A stretch of 50,971 nt of DNA from Comamonadaceae bacterium. GTDB lineage: Bacteria > Pseudomonadota > Gammaproteobacteria > Burkholderiales > Burkholderiaceae_C. Made by a program: the position numbers and the translations under genes. This document shows positions 1 through 7,981 of the stretch, piece after piece. Location of the stretch: the NCBI GenBank assembly GCA_013297875.1, contig JAAFIW010000029.1, forward strand, positions 1 through 50,971, in the 5' to 3' direction. How positions within the stretch are numbered: position 1 is the first letter of the stretch; every line of letters starts with the position of its first letter. Below the pieces are notes generated by a model. It was not told the origin of the DNA, did no database searches, and saw only the letters and a list, made by a program, of their open reading frames with translations.

Positions 1-133
1 AAGAATTCAGGAAACCGGACAGCCAGGTTGCCCCCTACACTGGCGTTTCCTTAAACCCTTTGACCATGCTTGACAACTGACTTTCAGGAACGCTGTTCAG
101 TATCAAACCTGAATTGGAAAAGACTCGGGCGTT
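1..133. other. Gene-free left edge
   Basis: No supported gene is seen in this stretch, which lies downstream of the minus-strand glycerophosphodiesterase gene. The only structure noted is a short inverted pair, AATTCAGG near 4-11 and CCTGAATT near 108-115. It is too short and too far apart to interpret. Confidence 0.4.
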
Positions 134-1156
134 TTAAGGTGCTACCGGCGGCAGCGCCATCTTGCGTGACTTCATCAGCTCGCGCAACTGATCGGGGTAG
201 TCGGTGATCAGGCCGTCCACGCCCCAGTCCATCAGGCGCTGCATGTCAGCGCTTGTGTTGATGGTCCAGGGGATGACCTGCAGGCCCAGGGCTTGGGCGT
301 CTTTCACCAGCGCCTGGGTCAGCGCGCCGCCGTTGGGTGACCACACGGCACCACCAGCGGCCTTGACCATGCGGGGCAGGCTGCCGCCGTGGTCGGCCAA
401 TTGAAGGCCGGCGGTCCACACGCCGTCTTTTGTCGTGTCTGTCGTGGCGCTTTGAAAGCTCAAATACACCGTGGGAATCTGGGGGGCGAGCTTTTGTGCG
501 ATCTGCAAGGTGCGCCAGTCAAAGCTTTGGATCGTCACGCGGCTTCCCATGTTGGCCGTGTTGATGGCTTTGAGCAGGGCTTGCACAAAGGCCTCGGGGC
601 TCACGGTGTCGTCGGGCTGCTGGGGATTGATTTTGGTTTCGATGTTGAAGCGCACGGTATCGGCTTTCAGGGCCTTCGCGCGCTCAAACAGCGTGGCCAG
701 CGTGGGCATGCGGGTGCCGTCGCGGGGTTGCTGGCTGGCAAACTGCTTGGCGTAGGGCGTGTCGGGTTTGATGCGACCCACGTCATAGGTTTGCAGTTGC
801 GCCAAGGTGAGCGATTTGATGAGCGGGCCTTTGCCGCCCGCTGGCACGTCCAACCACTGCCCACGCGCATCGCGGGCAATGCTGGGGTTCAGCGCCGGGT
901 CATGCCCAACCACCATCACGCCGTCGGCGGTCACGCCCACGTCCAGCTCCAGCGTGGTCACGCCAATGGCCAGCGCTTTTTCAAATGCAGGCAGGGTGTT
1001 TTCAGGCTCCAGCCCGCGTGCGCCGCGGTGGCCTTGCAAGTCGAAGCCCCAGGCGTTTGAAGCAGCAAAAACGAGGTAAATCAGGCTGTAGCCCATGAAT
1101 TTACTGCTCAAGCAGCTATGAAAAAATGAGCGAATGGGTGGGGCGAAAAAGTTCAT
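134..1156 (-). CDS. Secreted glycerophosphodiester phosphodiesterase
   Basis: This enzyme hydrolyses glycerophosphodiesters from phospholipid head groups to glycerol 3-phosphate and an alcohol, probably in the periplasm. The GDPD signature is clear: HRGARGLEPENT just after the signal peptide, then LELDV and GHDP, the usual metal and acid-base positions, and a TIM-barrel end with PWTIN and DGLITDYP. Length is 340 aa from the ATG at 1156. The ATG at 1096 would give 320 aa starting MGYSLIYLVF, itself a reasonable signal peptide. No Shine-Dalgarno sequence stands out for either. The first 25 residues of the long form are coded largely by a copy of the dispersed repeat, so the insertion may have replaced the original start. 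The gene follows the antitoxin gene by 38 bp. Family assignment is secure; the start is not. Confidence 0.9.
   Translation of the reverse strand: MNFFAPPIRSFFHSCLSSKFMGYSLIYLVFAASNAWGFDLQGHRGARGLEPENTLPAFEKALAIGVTTLELDVGVTADGVMVVGHDPALNPSIARDARGQWLDVPAGGKGPLIKSLTLAQLQTYDVGRIKPDTPYAKQFASQQPRDGTRMPTLATLFERAKALKADTVRFNIETKINPQQPDDTVSPEAFVQALLKAINTANMGSRVTIQSFDWRTLQIAQKLAPQIPTVYLSFQSATTDTTKDGVWTAGLQLADHGGSLPRMVKAAGGAVWSPNGGALTQALVKDAQALGLQVIPWTINTSADMQRLMDWGVDGLITDYPDQLRELMKSRKMALPPVAP
1078..1126 (+). repeat. Dispersed 65-bp repeat, copy 1
   Basis: This copy shows the repeat core: GCCCATGAAT, then ACTGCTCAAGCAGCTAT. It overlaps the N-terminal codons of the glycerophosphodiesterase gene in antisense orientation, and the 3' hairpin tail is degraded to an A run. 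Confidence 0.85.
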
Positions 1157-1194
1157 GCAGACATTGTCGCCGTGTCGTGTGTCATCACGGGTGG

Positions 1195-1497
1195 TCAGGT
1201 CGCAGCCATAGCCTTTACCAATACCTTTGGCGAATGCATCGCTACTTTGATCAAGGTATTGGCTGCGCCGCTGGGCTGGGTACGTCCTTGTTCCCAGTTT
1301 TGCAGGGTTTTGATGGAGACGCCCAGCAACTCGGCAAAGCCTGCTTGTGAGAGGCCGGATTTGATGCGCGCTTGCGCTGCGGCTGTGAGCTCTACGCGAT
1401 GCACGCGGCCTGCTCGGCCAGCCTTCATGTCGCGCACGGACTGAAGCAAATCGGTTTGAAATTGCTGCATTTCAGGGTCTATTTTTTTCTTGGTCAT
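1195..1497 (-). CDS. higA: HigA/RelB-like helix-turn-helix antitoxin
   Basis: This is a 100-aa DNA-binding protein of the Xre/HigA type. The helix-turn-helix runs over about residues 48-75 (LSQAGFAELLGVSIKTLQNW) after a basic N-terminus starting MTKKKIDPEM. In this family the antitoxin neutralises a RelE/HigB-type mRNA interferase and represses the operon. The ATG at 1497 is chosen because AAGGAG lies about 7 nt upstream. The start lies inside the last codons of the toxin gene (about 25 bp overlap), the toxin-first order typical of higBA. The toxin partner is frameshifted, so this antitoxin may now be an orphan regulator. Its likely binding site is the palindrome at 1804-1820. Confidence 0.85.
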   Translation of the reverse strand: MTKKKIDPEMQQFQTDLLQSVRDMKAGRAGRVHRVELTAAAQARIKSGLSQAGFAELLGVSIKTLQNWEQGRTQPSGAANTLIKVAMHSPKVLVKAMAAT

Positions 1498-1793
1498 CAA
1501 ATAACTCCTTTTTCAATGCGACGAGGAAATCCGCAGGCAGGTTGTCGAATTTGGCTTTGGTGTAGGCCATCAAGAGCCAGATTTCTTCATCGGCCAGGAT
1601 GCAATAAGTGATCACGCGCATGCCGCCACTTTTGCCGCGTCCCGGCAAGCCCCAACGCACCACCTGTGCCTTTGATCAAATCGCCCGCCAACGGATTTAG
1701 CGCAATCCAGTTGATGAACGCTTGGCGCGTATCGTCATCCAGGAAATCAGCCGTTTTGCTCAGAAAGAACGGTGATTCAATGACCGTAAACAT
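1472..1793 (-). pseudogene. higB: Frameshifted RelE/HigB-type toxin
   Basis: Two overlapping reading frames together make one RelE/HigB toxin of about 105 aa. The first, from ATG 1793, gives MFTVIESPFF, DDDTRQAFINWI and then DLIKGTGG. The second continues with VRWGLPGRGKSGGMRVITY, EEIWLLMAYTKAKFDNLP and ends beside the antitoxin start. Known family members read through this point with a few extra residues between GTGG and the VRWG equivalent, so a small out-of-frame deletion near 1660-1672 is the likely lesion. The conserved GKSGG-RVI and YTK segments sit in the downstream frame, so a translated N-terminal fragment would lack the RNase core. A sequencing error is possible but would need more than one inserted base. 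Confidence 0.8.
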
Positions 1794-1797
1794 GCTG

Positions 1798-1850
1798 AAA
1801 ATTATACGCTTTGAGCGTATCCGTGGAAAGTGATGTGGCGTGATACGCTC
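1798..1850 (-). promoter_or_regulatory. higBA promoter and autoregulatory operator
   Basis: A perfect inverted repeat ATACGCT-TTG-AGCGTAT lies at 1804-1820, about 10 bp upstream of the toxin start codon, and a third half-site ATACGCTC lies at 1843-1850. On the minus strand, TATAAT (1801-1806) overlaps the palindrome and a 4/6 match to TTGACA (TTTCCA, 1824-1829) lies 17 bp upstream. A repressor bound here would cover the promoter, as expected for conditional cooperativity in higBA systems. The same interval is upstream of the divergent acyl-CoA ligase gene. Confidence 0.7.
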
Positions 1851-1894
1851 ATCCCAAAAATAGCAATACCTCTACGAGACATCTCACCAACACC

Positions 1895-3583
1895 ATGACC
1901 CAGCCTATCGCAACCCACTACGCCGTCTGGCCCAAGCGCCTGCCGCACAGCCTGAACCCACCGGCCACCTCGCTGTGGCACAACCTGGCGGTTAGTGCGC
2001 TGCGCTACCCGAGCAAACCGGCGCTGGTGTTTTTTGGCCGCGTGTGGACTTATGCGCAGCTGCTGGCGCAGGCCGAAGCGGTGGCCGCGCAATTGCAAGC
2101 CATGGGTGTGCAAGCGGGTGACCGGGTGGTGCTGACCATGCAAAACTGCCCGCAGCTGATCGTGGCGCACTTTGCGATCTTGCGGGCCAATGCGGTGGTG
2201 GTGCCCGTCAACCCGATGAACCGGGCCGAGGAGCTGAAGCACTACATCACCGACCCTGATGCAAAAGTCGCCATCACCACTGGCGACCTGGCGGCCGAAT
2301 GGGCCAAGGCCAACAACGCGCTGCCAGCCGGGCAGCAACTGGCGCACCTGCTGGTCACGCAGTTTGCCGATGCCTTGCCTGACGACGCGCCTGACATGCC
2401 TGCCGCCTGGCAGGACTGGCTGCGCACGCAGCACCCGCTGCCCGTGCTGGCGAGCGGCACCGTCACAGCCTGGGCCATGGCGCTGGCCTGTGCGCAGCAG
2501 CCACCTGCCCACCACCGCAGCCCGGCCGACCTGGCCCTGCTGCCCTACACCAGCGGCACCACCGGCCTGCCCAAGGGCTGCATGCACACCCACGCCAGCA
2601 TCATGCACAACGCGGTGGGCAGCTGCCTGTGGGGCAATGCCAGCCCCGACAACGTGTCGCTGGTGGTGGTGCCCATGTTTCACATCACCGGCATGGTCAG
2701 CGTGATGCATGCGGGCATCTACAACGGCAGCACCCTGGTGCTGATGCCGCGCTGGGACCGCGACCTGGCGGGCCGACTGATCTCGCAGCACCGCGTGACG
2801 AACTGGACCAATATTCCCACCATGGTGATCGACCTGCTGGCCAGCCCGAAGTTTGCCGACTACGACCTGTCCAGCCTGGTCAGCATGGGTGGCGGTGGCG
2901 CGGCCATGCCGCAGGCCGTGGCCCAGCGCCTGCAAGACAACTACGGCCTGCGTTATGTCGAAGGCTATGGCCTGACCGAAACCGCCGCGCCCAGCCACAG
3001 CAACCCGCCTGATGCGCCCCAGCAGCAGTGCCTGGGCGTGCCCTTCATCAGCTGCGATGCGCGGGTGGTCGACCCGGAAACCTTGACCGAAGTCCCCCAG
3101 GGCGAGCAGGGCGAGATCGTGATGCATGGGCCCATGGTGTTTCAGGGCTACTGGAAGCGGCCCGAGGCCACCGCCACTGCGTTTTTTGAGCTCGATGGCA
3201 AACGCTTTTTCCGCTCGGGCGACTTGGGGCGCATTGATGCGCAGGGTTACTTTTTCATCACCGACCGCTTGAAGCGCATGATCAACGCCAGCGGCTTCAA
3301 GGTCTGGCCCGCCGAGGTCGAAGCGCTGATGTTTCGCCACCCGGCTATTGCCGAGGCCTGCGTGATTTCAACCAAAGACAGCTACCGCGGCGAAAGCGTC
3401 AAGGCCGTGGTGGTGCTGCGGGCCAGCCACAAAGGCGAAGTGAGTGAGGCCGATATCGTGGCCTGGTGCCGCGACAACATGGCGGTGTACAAAGTGCCAC
3501 GGGTGGTGCAGTTTGTTGACAGTTTGCCGAAAAGTGGAAGCGGTAAAGTGATGTGGCGCAGTCTGCAAGAAGCCGAGCAATGA
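1895..3583 (+). CDS. Long-chain acyl-CoA ligase family protein (AMP-binding)
   Basis: This enzyme of the adenylate-forming superfamily activates a carboxylic acid with ATP and joins it to coenzyme A. It has 562 aa, the usual length. The phosphate-binding loop reads LPYTSGTTGLPKGCMH (about residue 212), the adenine-binding motif YVEGYGLTETAAPSHS (about 355), and the hinge and C-terminal motifs SGDLGRIDAQGYFFITDRLK and INASGFKVWPAEVE, with the catalytic lysine in SGSGKVMW near the C-terminus. The substrate cannot be read from the sequence; a medium- or long-chain fatty acid is the default for the subfamily. Its stop overlaps an ATG of the next gene (ATGA at 3580), so the two are probably co-transcribed. 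No strong Shine-Dalgarno is seen before ATG 1895. Confidence 0.9.
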   Translation: MTQPIATHYAVWPKRLPHSLNPPATSLWHNLAVSALRYPSKPALVFFGRVWTYAQLLAQAEAVAAQLQAMGVQAGDRVVLTMQNCPQLIVAHFAILRANAVVVPVNPMNRAEELKHYITDPDAKVAITTGDLAAEWAKANNALPAGQQLAHLLVTQFADALPDDAPDMPAAWQDWLRTQHPLPVLASGTVTAWAMALACAQQPPAHHRSPADLALLPYTSGTTGLPKGCMHTHASIMHNAVGSCLWGNASPDNVSLVVVPMFHITGMVSVMHAGIYNGSTLVLMPRWDRDLAGRLISQHRVTNWTNIPTMVIDLLASPKFADYDLSSLVSMGGGGAAMPQAVAQRLQDNYGLRYVEGYGLTETAAPSHSNPPDAPQQQCLGVPFISCDARVVDPETLTEVPQGEQGEIVMHGPMVFQGYWKRPEATATAFFELDGKRFFRSGDLGRIDAQGYFFITDRLKRMINASGFKVWPAEVEALMFRHPAIAEACVISTKDSYRGESVKAVVVLRASHKGEVSEADIVAWCRDNMAVYKVPRVVQFVDSLPKSGSGKVMWRSLQEAEQ

Positions 3584-3603
3584 ATTCCAAGGAAGCCTTT
3601 GTG

Positions 3604-4620
3604 ATGACACAGAAAGCACCCAGCACCGAGTGGGTTGAAAAAACCGATCCGTCCGACGACGCACGCTACGCCGAATACGGCAAATTGTTCGCGCAGATGC
3701 AGGCGGCCAAAAGCAAAAAGCAGGGAACAGGCAGGGCGCTGCACCGCAAGCAGCAGCTAGGCCTGGGGGCGCATCTGGAGGTGCTGGGCAACCTGCCCGC
3801 ACAGGCTCGCTTTGGCCTGTTTGCCAGCCCGGGCCGTTATGTGGCCCACGTACGCCTGTCCAACGGCAGCGCCGACTCGGTGCCTGACAGCAAGCCCGAT
3901 GGAAAACCACATGGCAAGCCCGATTTGCGCGGCTACGCGATCAAAGTGAATGGCATTGACGGCCCCGGTGCCCTGGGCGGCAAAACCCAGTGCCAGGATT
4001 TTTTGCTGGTCAACCATTTCTGGTTGCCCTTTCGAAGCGTTGATGACTTTGTGGGCATTGCCATGGCGGGTGCCAAAAGCCCGCTGGCCTTGGTGGGTTA
4101 CCTGGTGCGCCGCCATGGCTTGGTCCGGGGCCTGCAAGAGCTGGTTTACCTCGGCAAGGCTGTGGGCAAGCGTTTCTCTGGTTTTGCCACCGAAGCGTTT
4201 GGCAGCGTGGCCCCGATTGCTTGTGGCCCTTATTTGGTGCGGGTGCGCCTGACGGCGGCCAGCGTCAAGATGAACCCGGATGCCAAAAAAGACTGGGCCA
4301 AAGACATGAGCATTCGGCTGCGTGCCAGCCCGCTGGTGCACGAGCTGCAGCTGCAGTTTTTCACCGACGAAGCCACCACCCCGGTGGAAGACCTGACCTG
4401 CGAATGGCCCGAGAGCGTCAGCCCCTGGATCACAGTTGGGCGTTTGACCCTGGCTCAGCAAGATACCGACAGCCCCCAAGGCCAGGCCATGGCCAAGGAA
4501 ATTGAAGCGGCCAAATTCGACCCCTGGGCGGCCCTTGTCACCCACCGTCCGGTGGGTGACGTCGCACGGGCACGCAAAGCGGTGTACCTGGTGAGCCAGC
4601 AGGGGCGCGGTGCAGCCTGA
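3604..4620 (+). CDS. Catalase-family haem protein (y4iL-like)
   Basis: The 338-aa protein belongs to the short catalase-related group and is much smaller than a monofunctional catalase (about 480 aa or more). Supporting segments are HVRLSNGSAD, LRGYAIKVNG, CQDFLLVNHFW (family form QDFLLVN) and LQLQFFTDEATTPVEDLTCEWPE near the C-terminus. Members of this group bind haem and are thought to act as peroxidases or lipid-peroxide-processing enzymes; the physiological substrate is unknown. ATG 3604 is chosen because AAGGAAG (3589-3595) lies 8 nt upstream. ATG 3580, overlapping the ligase stop, is the alternative and would add 8 residues. Pairing with an acyl-CoA ligase suggests handling of fatty-acid-derived compounds, which is inference. 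Confidence 0.8.
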   Translation: MTQKAPSTEWVEKTDPSDDARYAEYGKLFAQMQAAKSKKQGTGRALHRKQQLGLGAHLEVLGNLPAQARFGLFASPGRYVAHVRLSNGSADSVPDSKPDGKPHGKPDLRGYAIKVNGIDGPGALGGKTQCQDFLLVNHFWLPFRSVDDFVGIAMAGAKSPLALVGYLVRRHGLVRGLQELVYLGKAVGKRFSGFATEAFGSVAPIACGPYLVRVRLTAASVKMNPDAKKDWAKDMSIRLRASPLVHELQLQFFTDEATTPVEDLTCEWPESVSPWITVGRLTLAQQDTDSPQGQAMAKEIEAAKFDPWAALVTHRPVGDVARARKAVYLVSQQGRGAA

Positions 4621-4659
4621 GGTGTTTGGGGCGCATGAGGTGCAGAGATAATCTCGCCC

Positions 4660-5316
4660 ATGGAACTCATCAGCTTTCTCATCGATTTCATCCTCCACGT
4701 CGACAAGCACCTGGAAGCCTTTGTGCTGGCCTACGGGCCCTGGGTTTACCTGTTGCTCTTTGTCATTGTGTTCACTGAAACCGGCGTGGTGGTCATGCCG
4801 TTTCTGCCGGGTGATTCGCTGTTGTTTGTGGTGGGCGCGCTGTGCGGCGTGGGCTATATGAGTTACCCGGTGGCCTGTGCCGTGCTGCTGTGTGCGGCCA
4901 TTCTGGGTGACCAGTGCAACTACATGATTGGCCGCTACTTTGGCCCCAAGGTGTTCCAGTGGGAGCACAGCCGGTTTTTCAACAAACGCGCGTTTAACCA
5001 GGCCCACACGTTTTACGAGACGCACGGCGGCATCACCATCATCATCGCCCGCTTCATGCCCTTCATTCGCACCTTCGCACCGTTTGTGGCGGGCGTGGCC
5101 GAGATGAACCGCGCCAAATTCACGCTATACAACGTGGTGGGCGCTTTCATCTGGGTGTTCGGCATCGTCACCCTGGGCTACCTGCTGGGCAACCTGCCCT
5201 GGGTAAAGGCCAACTTCAGCAAAATCATCTGGGCGCTGATTCTGGTGCCGGGGCTGATCGTGTTGTATGGGGCGTGGAAGGCGCGCAACCAAGCCGCACC
5301 ATCGGCTACATCCTGA
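4660..5316 (+). CDS. DedA-family membrane protein
   Basis: The 218-aa inner-membrane protein has about five hydrophobic segments. DedA/VTT proteins are lipid flippases or scramblases that recycle undecaprenyl phosphate or phosphatidylethanolamine and support envelope homeostasis. Diagnostic motifs are FTETGVVVMPFLPGDSLLF in the first re-entrant region and GGITIIIARFMPFIRTFAP with FVAGVAEM in the second, including the conserved E, D and R residues. The start follows the catalase-like gene by 39 bp; GATAAT just upstream of ATG 4660 resembles a -10 box. It converges with the next gene, 13 bp apart. Substrate assignment within the family is not possible from sequence. Confidence 0.92.
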   Translation: MELISFLIDFILHVDKHLEAFVLAYGPWVYLLLFVIVFTETGVVVMPFLPGDSLLFVVGALCGVGYMSYPVACAVLLCAAILGDQCNYMIGRYFGPKVFQWEHSRFFNKRAFNQAHTFYETHGGITIIIARFMPFIRTFAPFVAGVAEMNRAKFTLYNVVGAFIWVFGIVTLGYLLGNLPWVKANFSKIIWALILVPGLIVLYGAWKARNQAAPSATS

Positions 5317-5328
5317 GCCCCGACCGTT

Positions 5329-5349
5329 GTCAGCGGCCCATGCGCTGAC
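5329..5349. terminator. Possible bidirectional stem-loop at convergent ends
   Basis: A perfect 7-bp inverted repeat GTCAGCG-N7-CGCTGAC lies between the DedA stop and the end of the convergent hydrolase gene. It has no following T run on either strand and overlaps the hydrolase's last codons, so it is only a weak terminator candidate. Confidence 0.3.
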
Positions 5350-6613
5350 TCAGCGTTTGCGGCACATAGCCTGGCACAAACCGGCACGGCTGACCCCAGA
5401 CTGCCTCCAATGGCTTGCAACGCTGTGCAATCGACTGCGGTGTGGGTGTTTCGCCCTTGTCCACCCAGTCCAGCAAGGCGTTGAATAAAGCCGGGTATTG
5501 CGGCTCACTCAGGTAGCTGTGTTCGTCTTCGTCGCTGAACGTTTGCACCAACAGGGCTTGTGTGCCCGCAGCCACCAGCGCGGCGCGGTAAACCGATTGC
5601 AGTTCGACGAACGCCGTGGGGTCGTTAATGGCGTGAACCGTCAGCACGGGCACGTTGACCTGCCCGGTGGGGGCGCTATCTTCATTGAGCAAAGCCACAG
5701 CGGCCGGGTCGGCATCGGGGCCAAACGGGTTGCGGTTGCCTAGCTGGCGCTGTGTCAGGTCTTGAAACAGCCAGGTGGCCCAGTTCAAGTGGCCTTGCAG
5801 TGAGCGCTCCACAATTTTGGCTTGGCTGACGATCCGGGTCAGTCTGGCTTGCTGCTCGGGTGTGCGTTCGGCAGCGGGTTTGCGCACGCCGGTGCATTCT
5901 TCAACCCGTGCAACCAGCTCGGGCCGGGTGAGCTTGCTGTCAAGGGGCAAGCCTTGCCACAACGGATATTGCGGCTCGTCGGGCTTGGGGTGGTTGTTGC
6001 AGACCTGTTGGTAGACCTGCCTTAACGTGTAGCGAAAGTTGTAGGCCTGCACACCGCCGCCCAGCACGCCGCTGGTCAGCAGCACGCCGTCGTAGGGGCC
6101 CCGCTTGCCATCCACAGTCGCATACAGCTCCGCCGCTTTGGCCGCCACGCCGCCGCCATAGCTTTGCCCATGCAGCAAGGTGCGGCGCACCGGGCCAAAG
6201 TGCTGCACGAAGATCTGGCGCAGGCGCTCGGTGTCTTGCGCGGCCATGGTCACGCCATAGCCGCCGCGCCGGTAGCTGGAGCCGGCCCAGGCGTAGCCCA
6301 GTTTGACGGTAATGGCCCAGCGTTTGAGGTCTTCTTCGCTGCGTTTGAGCGTGGCTGGGCCAGGCTGGTCAGGGCCGCCGTGCGCGTGCATCACCAGCAC
6401 GTCGTTTTTCCAGTTGGCGGGCAGGGCGATCCAGTAGAAAGCGCCCGCGCTGTCCTGGCCTGTGAAGCAGCGGGCATCGGTGGGCACGGGGGCAGGGCAG
6501 GGCTGCGATTGCGGGGCGGCGGGTATGGGTGGAGGTGGGGGTGGGGTTTGTGCCGCGCACATCAGCGGACTCAGGGTAAGCAGGGAAGCCAGAATCAGAG
6601 GTGCTTTGGTCAT
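5330..6613 (-). CDS. Secreted alpha/beta-hydrolase
   Basis: The 427-aa protein starts with a signal peptide (MTKAPLILASLLTLSPLMCA) and a proline-rich linker (QTPPPPPPIPAAP). The hydrolase core has the nucleophile elbow LLHGQSYGGG (Ser nucleophile), a later Asp candidate in AINDPTAFVELQ, and a His candidate in DEDEHSYLSEPQYP. HAHGGPDQPG near residue 75 fits an oxyanion-hole loop. It is likely a periplasmic or secreted esterase or peptidase-like enzyme; the substrate is unknown. ATG 6613 is used; ATG 6619 lies two codons upstream. Neither has a clear Shine-Dalgarno. The gene is divergent from the dioxygenase genes with under 50 bp between, so the promoters must overlap or lie in coding DNA. Confidence 0.8.
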   Translation of the reverse strand: MTKAPLILASLLTLSPLMCAAQTPPPPPPIPAAPQSQPCPAPVPTDARCFTGQDSAGAFYWIALPANWKNDVLVMHAHGGPDQPGPATLKRSEEDLKRWAITVKLGYAWAGSSYRRGGYGVTMAAQDTERLRQIFVQHFGPVRRTLLHGQSYGGGVAAKAAELYATVDGKRGPYDGVLLTSGVLGGGVQAYNFRYTLRQVYQQVCNNHPKPDEPQYPLWQGLPLDSKLTRPELVARVEECTGVRKPAAERTPEQQARLTRIVSQAKIVERSLQGHLNWATWLFQDLTQRQLGNRNPFGPDADPAAVALLNEDSAPTGQVNVPVLTVHAINDPTAFVELQSVYRAALVAAGTQALLVQTFSDEDEHSYLSEPQYPALFNALLDWVDKGETPTPQSIAQRCKPLEAVWGQPCRFVPGYVPQTLSQRMGR

Positions 6614-6661
6614 AATCATAAGTATGCGTATTAATTTGTTGATCCGCTATCAGGAGTGACC

Positions 6662-7981
6662 ATGAACGCACCCCAAACCTTGTCTCGCTGGACACAACCC
6701 GGCTCCAGCCGGGTGCCATTTTGGGCCTATACCGATGCGCAGTTGCACCAGCGCGAGTTGGACAGCATTTTCTATGGCCCACATTGGAGCTACGTGGGCT
6801 TGGAAATCGAGGTGCCCCATGTGGGCGACTTCAAGCTCAGCCATGTCGGACAGCGGCAAGTCATCCTGGTGCGCGACCGCGTGGCCCCAAAAGACCGTGG
6901 CGTCGATCATGGTTTGAGGGTGGTGGAAAACCGCTGCGCGCACCGAGGCGTGCGCTTTTGCCAGCAGCCCCACGGCAACGCCCGCAGCTTTGTCTGCCCC
7001 TACCACCAGTGGACCTATAAGCTCAACGGCGACCTGGCGGGGTTGCCGTTTAAAGACGGGGTGAAAGACGGGGACTGTGTGAATGGCGGCATGCCCGAGG
7101 GCTTCGACATCAAAGACCACGGCCTGCAAAAACTGCGCGTGGCGGTGCTGCACGGCCTGGTGTTTGCCACCTACAGCGATGCAGTGGAGCCGATTGAAGA
7201 CTATCTGGGGCCTAACGTGATGCCCTGGATCAACCGCATCTTCAAGGGCCGCACGCTCACGCTCTTGGGCTACAACCGCCAGCGCATTCCGGGCAACTGG
7301 AAGCTGATGATGGAAAACATCAAAGACCCCTACCACCCCGGCCTGCTGCACACCTGGTTTGTAACCTTTGGCTTGTGGCGAGCCGACCAGAAAAGCCGCA
7401 TGGTGATGGATGACCATGGGCGGCATGCGGTGATGGTGTCGCGTCGCAACGAAGCCCCTGCCAGCGCCACCACGGCCGCCGTGACTGAAGGCGTGACCTC
7501 GTTCAAAGCCAACATGGCATTGAACGACAGCCGCCTGCTCGATGTGGTGCCCGAGCCCTGGTGGACCATCGCCGACCCGTCGAACGAGGGCCAAACCATC
7601 ACCCCCACGGTGACCATGATCACGCTGTTTCCCAGCCTCATCATCCAGCAGCAGGTCAACTCGCTTTCCACCCGCCACATCGTGCCGCGCGGCGAGGGTG
7701 AGTTTGATTTTGTGTGGACGCATTTCGGCTTTGAGGGCGACACCCCCGAGATGACGCAGCGCCGCCTGCGGCAAAGCAACCTGTTTGGCCCGGCGGGCTT
7801 TGTGAGCGCCGACGACGGCGAGGTGATCGAGTTCAGCCAGGATGGCTTCCGCCAGGCAGGCGAGGGTGGCAGCACCCTGTGCGAGCTGGGCGGCACGGGC
7901 ACGGAGATGACCGAGCACATGGTGACCGAAACACTGATTCGCAGCATGTATGCGTATTGGAAGAAAGTGATGGCGGTATGA
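6662..7981 (+). CDS. Rieske dioxygenase large (alpha) subunit
   Basis: This is the catalytic subunit of an aromatic-ring-hydroxylating oxygenase, 439 aa. The Rieske [2Fe-2S] ligands are C92, H94, C112 and H115 (NRCAHRG, VCPYHQW). The mononuclear iron site is ENIKDPYHPGLLH, with H225 and H230 as ligands and D222 as the electron-bridging Asp, plus an Asp near 384-385. Overall layout resembles the terephthalate (TphA2) and anthranilate (AndAc) dioxygenase group, with the shared phrases NRCAHRG and, later, GPAGFVSADDGEVIEF, so a benzoate-like aromatic acid is a reasonable guess. AGGAG at 6652-6656 fixes ATG 6662. The stop overlaps the beta-subunit ATG. No ferredoxin or reductase gene is nearby. 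Confidence 0.93.
   Translation: MNAPQTLSRWTQPGSSRVPFWAYTDAQLHQRELDSIFYGPHWSYVGLEIEVPHVGDFKLSHVGQRQVILVRDRVAPKDRGVDHGLRVVENRCAHRGVRFCQQPHGNARSFVCPYHQWTYKLNGDLAGLPFKDGVKDGDCVNGGMPEGFDIKDHGLQKLRVAVLHGLVFATYSDAVEPIEDYLGPNVMPWINRIFKGRTLTLLGYNRQRIPGNWKLMMENIKDPYHPGLLHTWFVTFGLWRADQKSRMVMDDHGRHAVMVSRRNEAPASATTAAVTEGVTSFKANMALNDSRLLDVVPEPWWTIADPSNEGQTITPTVTMITLFPSLIIQQQVNSLSTRHIVPRGEGEFDFVWTHFGFEGDTPEMTQRRLRQSNLFGPAGFVSADDGEVIEFSQDGFRQAGEGGSTLCELGGTGTEMTEHMVTETLIRSMYAYWKKVMAV

Noticed and set aside
1802-3340. A 512-codon minus-strand open frame opposite the acyl-CoA ligase
   Set aside because: Its product is H/Q/G-rich low complexity, and the plus strand has every AMP-binding motif.
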